DNA of 36,312 bases from Ascidiaceihabitans sp. (GTDB lineage: Bacteria; Pseudomonadota; Alphaproteobacteria; Rhodobacterales; Rhodobacteraceae). Of the stretch, positions 32,447-36,312 are shown one piece after another. The position numbers and the translations under genes were made by a program. The stretch covers positions 1 through 36,312 of the forward strand of contig JAQXDI010000079.1 in assembly GCA_029251465.1 (NCBI GenBank), in the 5' to 3' direction. The notes below the pieces were generated by a model, which worked only from the letters and a program-made list of their open reading frames with translations, searched no databases and was not told where the DNA came from. Every line of letters starts with the position of its first letter. Positions within the stretch are counted from its first letter, which is position 1.

Positions 32447-33172
32447 ATGAAACTGTTACTGATCGCAGGGATGGGCGAAAGCGTTGGCCTCGCGCGGGAT
32501 TTGTCAGCATTGCAGGGCGTCGAGGTCACGTGTGTCAACGAAGGCCGCGCTGTGGCCCGTGCCGCACCGCCTGCAAAAACGTATGACGGCACGTTTGCGG
32601 ATGACGCTGCATTTGCCGCGTTCCTGACGGGTTTCGATTTTGTGGTCGACGCCGCGCACCCGTTTCAGTCCAAATTGGGGCAGGTGGCAGCGACCTGCGG
32701 CCTGCCGTATCTGCGCGCAACCCGTCCGGTTTGGACCGAGGGCGTAGGTGAGGCGTGGATCAAAACCACCAGCATGAAAGATGCGATCGACGCGATCCCA
32801 AAGGGTGCGACGCTGTTTGTGGTCACCGGACGCGGGACGCTAAAACATCTGACCAACCGCACTGATTTGACCGTCTTTTGTCGGCAATTGGATCAGCACG
32901 ATCAGAACTTTCCCTTGGAAAACGGACGTTTTATTTTTGGCGAAGGGCCGTTTGATGCAGACGATGAAATCGCGTTGTTTCAGATGCTTGGGGTGGATAC
33001 GATGCTGCTGCGCAATTCCGGCAGCGTGGGGGGGGGCAGCAAACTTGAGGCCGCGCGCGCCTGTGGCATTCGGATCGTGATGATCGACCCACCATCCTTG
33101 CAAATTGATGCCGATCAGGTGGCTGACCTGTCCCAAATCGTAGAAAGAGTACGCGCCCATGCGGATCATTGA
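32447..33172 (+). CDS. cobK: Precorrin-6A/cobalt-precorrin-6A reductase
   Basis: Reduces precorrin-6A to dihydro-precorrin-6 in cobalamin ring synthesis. Start 32447 gives 241 residues and begins MKLLLIAGMGESVGLARDL; the frame continues upstream, but without family resemblance. The CobK/CbiJ hallmarks are FVVDAAHPFQSKLGQ, PYLRATRPVW, LFVVTGRGTLKHL and LLRNSGSVGGGSKLEAA. It is not in a cob cluster here: its neighbours are a DNA glycosylase, which it overlaps by 14 bases, and a divergent MFS transporter. A run of nine G falls in the SVGGGS codons. It fits with the B12-dependent nrdJ in this window. Confidence 0.92.
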   Translation: MKLLLIAGMGESVGLARDLSALQGVEVTCVNEGRAVARAAPPAKTYDGTFADDAAFAAFLTGFDFVVDAAHPFQSKLGQVAATCGLPYLRATRPVWTEGVGEAWIKTTSMKDAIDAIPKGATLFVVTGRGTLKHLTNRTDLTVFCRQLDQHDQNFPLENGRFIFGEGPFDADDEIALFQMLGVDTMLLRNSGSVGGGSKLEAARACGIRIVMIDPPSLQIDADQVADLSQIVERVRAHADH

Positions 33173-33782
33173 AACCGACGCGGACGTTTCCGAGGGGGCC
33201 GAATGGCTGGCCCGAACCTTCCCGCAGATGAAAATCGCACTGGCCGAAATCGGGCCGTTGCCCTTGCGCCGGCGCGGTGACGGGTTTGCACAATTGCTCA
33301 GCGCGATTGTCAGCCAGCAGGTGTCTGTGGCCTCGGCCAATGCGATCTGGAAGCGGATGCAAGAGCACGGTTTGACGACCGAGACTGCCGTTCTCGCCGC
33401 CGGTGATGACGGCTTGCGCGCAGCGGGCCTTAGCCGTCAGAAAATCGCCTATTCCCAAGCATTGGCCGCCGCCGACATCGATTACGCAGCCTTGCGCGCA
33501 GCCCCGGACGCGGACGTCATCAAAACCCTGACGGCCGTCAAAGGCATCGGAGTGTGGACCGCAGAGATCTACGCGATGTTCTCACTTGGCCGCGCCGACG
33601 TGTTTGCCCCCGGTGATCTGGCCCTGCAAATCGCCGCCCAAGGGCTGTACGATTTGCCCGAACGTCCCTCCGAAAAACAGATGCGCGCGCAGTCTTTGGA
33701 TTGGTCGCCATGGCGGTCGGTTGCGGCGCGCACGCTCTTTGCGTACTACCACGTTGTTAAAGGCAGAGAAGGTATCACATGA
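33159..33782 (+). CDS. DNA-3-methyladenine glycosylase II (AlkA type)
   Basis: Base-excision repair glycosylase of the HhH-GPD superfamily that removes alkylated purines. The 207-residue protein lacks the extra N-terminal domain of E. coli AlkA. QLLSAIVSQQVSVASANAIW is the conserved first helix region. The helix-hairpin-helix is TLTAVKGIGVWTAEIYAM (about 123-140), and the catalytic aspartate is Asp153 in DVFAPGDLALQ. It overlaps cobK by 14 bases and the esterase by 4 (ATGA), so the three genes form one unit. Confidence 0.92.
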   Translation: MRIIETDADVSEGAEWLARTFPQMKIALAEIGPLPLRRRGDGFAQLLSAIVSQQVSVASANAIWKRMQEHGLTTETAVLAAGDDGLRAAGLSRQKIAYSQALAAADIDYAALRAAPDADVIKTLTAVKGIGVWTAEIYAMFSLGRADVFAPGDLALQIAAQGLYDLPERPSEKQMRAQSLDWSPWRSVAARTLFAYYHVVKGREGIT

Positions 33783-34444
33783 CACGAGTTTTAACGTCCG
33801 AGCGCCGCGAACCGGTTTCCGGTGAAGTCCGATCAATTGTCGTGTTTGTGCACGGCTACGGGGCCAATGGCGCTGATTTGCTGGGCCTCGCGGACCCTTT
33901 GGGCGAACATCTGCCCGACACGTTGTTTGTGTCACCCGACGCGCCCGAGACGATTCCCGGCATGCCAAACGGGCGTCAGTGGTTCCCGATCCCGTGGATC
34001 GACGGGTCATCCGAGGAAGAAGCCGAGCGTGGTTTGAACGCCGCTGTCGAGGATTTCAACGCCTTCCTGGACGCCCTGATGGTCGACGAAGACGTGTTGC
34101 CCGAACAGGTCGTGTTGTTCGGCTTTTCCCAAGGATCAATGATGTCGCTGCATGTGGCCCCGCGCCGCGAAGACGAACTGGCGGGCGTGGTTGCGTTCTC
34201 TGGCCGTTTGTTGCGCCCTGAGCTGTTGGCGGATGAGGTTGTGGTGCGCCCACAAATCTTGTTGGTGCACGGCGATCAGGATGACGTGGTGCCACCGCAA
34301 TCCTTGCAAGAAGCCGCCGAAGCGCTGCAAGGTGCTGGTTGGAAAGATGTATTTGCCCATGTCATGAAGGGCACTGGTCACGGAATTGCGCCTGATGGGT
34401 TGAGCGTCGCCTTGGCGTTTATGCGCGATAAGTTGAGCCTGTAA
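33779..34444 (+). CDS. Phospholipase/carboxylesterase family hydrolase
   Basis: A 221-residue cytoplasmic alpha/beta hydrolase of the carboxylesterase/acyl-protein thioesterase-like family. The oxyanion region is VVFVHGYGANGADLLGL. The nucleophile is Ser118 in FGFSQGSMMSLH, the acid is in LLVHGDQDDVVP (Asp168), and the histidine is His201 in KGTGHGI. The start is ATG 33779, overlapping the glycosylase stop. The natural ester is unknown. The genomic link to DNA repair and cobalamin synthesis is probably just a convenience operon. Confidence 0.9.
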   Translation: MTRVLTSERREPVSGEVRSIVVFVHGYGANGADLLGLADPLGEHLPDTLFVSPDAPETIPGMPNGRQWFPIPWIDGSSEEEAERGLNAAVEDFNAFLDALMVDEDVLPEQVVLFGFSQGSMMSLHVAPRREDELAGVVAFSGRLLRPELLADEVVVRPQILLVHGDQDDVVPPQSLQEAAEALQGAGWKDVFAHVMKGTGHGIAPDGLSVALAFMRDKLSL

Positions 34445-34484
34445 GCAAACCGGAAACTGCAATATATTGCGTCAAACCTAGCAC

Positions 34485-34512
34485 TTGCCACTTGCAAACC
34501 ACGAGATATAGT
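34485..34512 (+). promoter_or_regulatory. Sigma-70-type promoter of the HNH gene
   Basis: TTGCCA (34485-34490) and TATAGT (34507-34512), each one mismatch from consensus, are 16 bases apart. A GC-rich hairpin (CGGGGG/CCCCCG, 34528-34545) lies in the leader. The distance to the start at 34596 leaves a leader of about 75 bases. Confidence 0.5.
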
Positions 34513-34595
34513 CAAGCCATGCAGGATCGGGGGATCCCGCCCCCGAGCTGCACATCGCGACTTTGATGTGAGCACACGGGCGAGGAACATGATTG

Positions 34596-35219
34596 ATGGC
34601 CAGTTTGAGTAATACTCATACGACAAACAGTCTGACGAACTCTGAATTTCGAGCGGATTTTGTCCGCAATCCGACAGCGCTAAAGCAGCATCCGGCGCTG
34701 GTGTTGAATGCGGATTACCGCCCGCTGAGCTACTATCCGCTGTCACTGTGGCCTTGGCAGGATGCGGTCAAAGCGGCGTGGTTGGACCGCGTTGATATCG
34801 TTGCAGAATACGACACGATTGTAAGCAGCCCCAGCACGCAAATCCGTATCCCTTCGGTGGTCGTTCTAAAGGATTATGTCAAACCGCAAAAGCGTGTGGC
34901 GTTCACCCGGTTTAATCTGTTTTTGCGTGATGAATTCTGTTGCCAATATTGTGGTGCGCGCGGGGATCTGACGTTTGATCACGTGGTGCCACGGGCCGCA
35001 GGCGGGGTCAGCAGCTGGCAAAATGTGGTGGCGGCGTGCAGCCCGTGTAACCTGAAAAAGGGGTCGCGCGCCTTGCACCGCACCGGTATGAACCTGCGCA
35101 AACCGCCGCGCCAACCGGGTGCCGAAGAATTGCGCAACACCGGCCGTAAATTCCCACCCAACCATCTGCACGACAGCTGGATGGATTTTCTATATTGGGA
35201 CGCCGAACTTGAAGCGTGA
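34596..35219 (+). CDS. HNH endonuclease family protein
   Basis: A 207-residue protein with one zinc-bound HNH nuclease domain. CQYCG (about residues 112-116), the catalytic-histidine segment LTFDHVVPRAAGGVSSWQNVVAAC and CSPCNLKKG give the two CxxC zinc pairs and the H-N-H residues. The N-terminal NADYRPLSYYPLSLWPWQDAVKA is the conserved lead-in of a widespread chromosomal HNH family whose role is not established. The ATG at 34596 has GAGG ten bases upstream; a TTG directly before it is less likely. There is no methylase or other restriction partner nearby, so a restriction role is not supported. Confidence 0.88.
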   Translation: MASLSNTHTTNSLTNSEFRADFVRNPTALKQHPALVLNADYRPLSYYPLSLWPWQDAVKAAWLDRVDIVAEYDTIVSSPSTQIRIPSVVVLKDYVKPQKRVAFTRFNLFLRDEFCCQYCGARGDLTFDHVVPRAAGGVSSWQNVVAACSPCNLKKGSRALHRTGMNLRKPPRQPGAEELRNTGRKFPPNHLHDSWMDFLYWDAELEA

Positions 35220-35225
35220 CGACAG

Positions 35226-36125
35226 TCAATCACTACTCGTTAGCAGGTTTTCCAAACCAAACGATTTCAAAACAAACTTGAAGAAATCGTAGATCAATGG
35301 GGAACCATCTTGAATAAATTCAATCACTGGCACGCCACTGTAAAAAACAAGCGGCGTCAGTAAGGCAATCACAAACCATTGTTTTTGTTGCTCACGTGCT
35401 TTCCAAACTTGCAGCACGTCGATTGCATTGGTGAAATCACCTTCTGTTTCGACCCGCATCATAAGTTCGTGGTCAATCTGACCCTTTAAGACCAATGGAT
35501 CTGTTTGGTTGTTTTCGAGAGCTTTGTCCGGATTTTTTTCAATTTTCGAAAATAGGTTCTTTGTAACCAGGCAATAAGTATTTCCCGCCCGCAGAATTTC
35601 TTGTGCCTTTTCAAGGGCTTTGATCGCCTGATTGCGTTTTGCCAGAACTTCGACAAATCCAAACAGAATTGAAAACATGAAGGTGCAGATTGCCAAAACT
35701 GGCTCTGCGTTTGTCCAGGATGCGGACCAAAAAGCGGAAATTGTTGCGTCCCCATCCAAATGCCGCCAAAAAATGATCGCCATGATCAGAATGATCGACA
35801 ATACATAGAGCGCAAAAATACACCAAAAGCTTCTCACGTTTATCCAGCTGAATCGTCCCAACCAGCTGTTGATCCGCGGCGCATCAAAGAACGGCAATCT
35901 TGGTGGCTGATGCTTGGTGCCGTCCACAACGTGAAAGCAGGCCTCAAAGCAGTGGTTGAACTGTTGGCGCAGTAACAGAGCGACGGGTGCCTTGATGTCC
36001 AAAGTGCACCCCAGTCCCTTGCCCCGCATCGACACCAATTTGATCTTGGAGGGGAGATGATCCCTAATGTTCTCGTTTTTAAACAGCGATCCGACGGCCT
36101 TTTTCGGGTTTTCTAGATCATCCAA
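35226..36125 (-). CDS. Hypothetical A+T-rich membrane protein, start uncertain
   Basis: I do not recognise this 299-residue protein. It has a basic cytoplasmic N-terminal part (about 1-98), two transmembrane helices (about 100-120 and 141-162), a short helical stretch rich in Lys/Glu (165-185), a soluble loop and a third helix near 255-275. Its DNA is near 43% G+C in the part I counted (51 of 120 in 35521-35640), well below its neighbours, which suggests horizontal origin. The only start after long open sequence is TTG at 36125 with no clear ribosome-binding site; an internal ATG at 36029 is an alternative. The frame stays open to about 36255 without an ATG, so the true start may have been lost to the adjacent IS-like insertion. 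Confidence 0.5.
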   Translation of the reverse strand: MDDLENPKKAVGSLFKNENIRDHLPSKIKLVSMRGKGLGCTLDIKAPVALLLRQQFNHCFEACFHVVDGTKHQPPRLPFFDAPRINSWLGRFSWINVRSFWCIFALYVLSIILIMAIIFWRHLDGDATISAFWSASWTNAEPVLAICTFMFSILFGFVEVLAKRNQAIKALEKAQEILRAGNTYCLVTKNLFSKIEKNPDKALENNQTDPLVLKGQIDHELMMRVETEGDFTNAIDVLQVWKAREQQKQWFVIALLTPLVFYSGVPVIEFIQDGSPLIYDFFKFVLKSFGLENLLTSSD

Positions 36126-36266
36126 ACATGGCGACGATATTTTTCGAGGTGTGATCGAAATAGGGGCCAGAAAATTAGTTCTTTTGTTCTGAGGTATACA
36201 CAGAGTCCTTAAGCACCCGAGTTTTGGCGGGTTGACGTTTGGTCGCAGACCGATTCAGCTAACCGC

Positions 36267-36312
36267 ATGATCCGTCCCGGTTTTCTTTCCCCGACAGAGC
36301 GCCTTGAGCTTG
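36267..36312 (+). mobile_element. Start of a putative IS630-type transposase (cut by window edge)
   Basis: ATG at 36267 opens a frame, MIRPGFLSPTERLEL, that runs off the window. The pattern PGFLSPTERLELE resembles the N-terminus of IS630-family transposases common in alphaproteobacteria, but only 15 residues are visible. The preceding 36190-36266 would hold the terminal repeat. A TA at the GAGGTATACAC junction (about 36195-36197) fits the TA target of that family, though this is not proof. The other end lies outside the window. Confidence 0.4.

Noticed and set aside
34596..35219. HNH gene as part of a restriction or defence system
   Set aside because: There is no methyltransferase, helicase or other defence gene nearby, and this HNH type looks like a widespread chromosomal family.

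Overview
The window reads as the chromosome of a marine Rhodobacteraceae (Roseobacter-group) alphaproteobacterium. This rests on protein resemblance and local gene order: a PpiD/SurA-like foldase next to trpE, a double cold-shock-domain protein coupled to a DUF192 protein, a B12-dependent class II ribonucleotide reductase (NrdJ), a non-pyrrolysine MttB-family methyltransferase and a citramalate synthase. Most of the DNA is near 58-60% G+C by eye. Nearly all of it is densely packed core or near-core metabolism, with no CRISPR array, rRNA, prophage or plasmid module. Only the right edge, where an A+T-rich gene abuts what looks like an IS630-type element, looks accessory.

Layout. 1-7706 is on the minus strand: fabI, a LysE exporter and gpt in one tight unit, then a class I/II aminotransferase, a periplasmic foldase, trpE and a zinc deacylase cut by the window edge. 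7913-9650 is on the plus strand: pdxH, the cold-shock protein and a DUF192 protein. A tRNA-Pro(TGG) with its terminator follows. A 678-base gap then leads into nrdJ; it holds a consensus DnaA box, several GANTC sites and a tandem NrdR-box pair. After nrdJ comes a 390-base stretch packed with strong hairpins, then a glycosyltransferase and a TylF-like methyltransferase.

16197-19973 holds an ECF sigma factor divergent from a small secreted EF-hand protein, an MttB-family methyltransferase preceded by a candidate 30-codon leader peptide with hairpins at both ends, and an outer-membrane beta-barrel protein. 20045-24468 (minus) holds a TPM-domain membrane protein, a TPR-sulfotransferase, an aminotransferase and an MmcQ/YjbR protein. 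24743-30493 (plus) holds cysS, whose 3' third has a clearly different base composition, and cimA behind a large palindromic element. It continues with an overlapping four-gene unit: membrane protein, HTH regulator, alpha/beta hydrolase, and a squalene/phytoene-synthase-like protein without its catalytic aspartates. 30504-32392 (minus) is an MFS transporter coupled to an HExxH metallopeptidase-like protein. 32447-34444 (plus) overlaps cobK, a 3-methyladenine glycosylase and a carboxylesterase. An HNH protein, the A+T-rich membrane protein and the IS-like start close the window.

The nrdJ and cobK genes fit a cobalamin-using cell. The strongest non-textbook signals are regulatory: the leader ORF and hairpins before the MttB gene, the hairpin array after nrdJ, the nrdJ control region, the 21-bp inverted repeat before cimA, and the HTH/membrane-protein unit with a candidate operator over its promoter.
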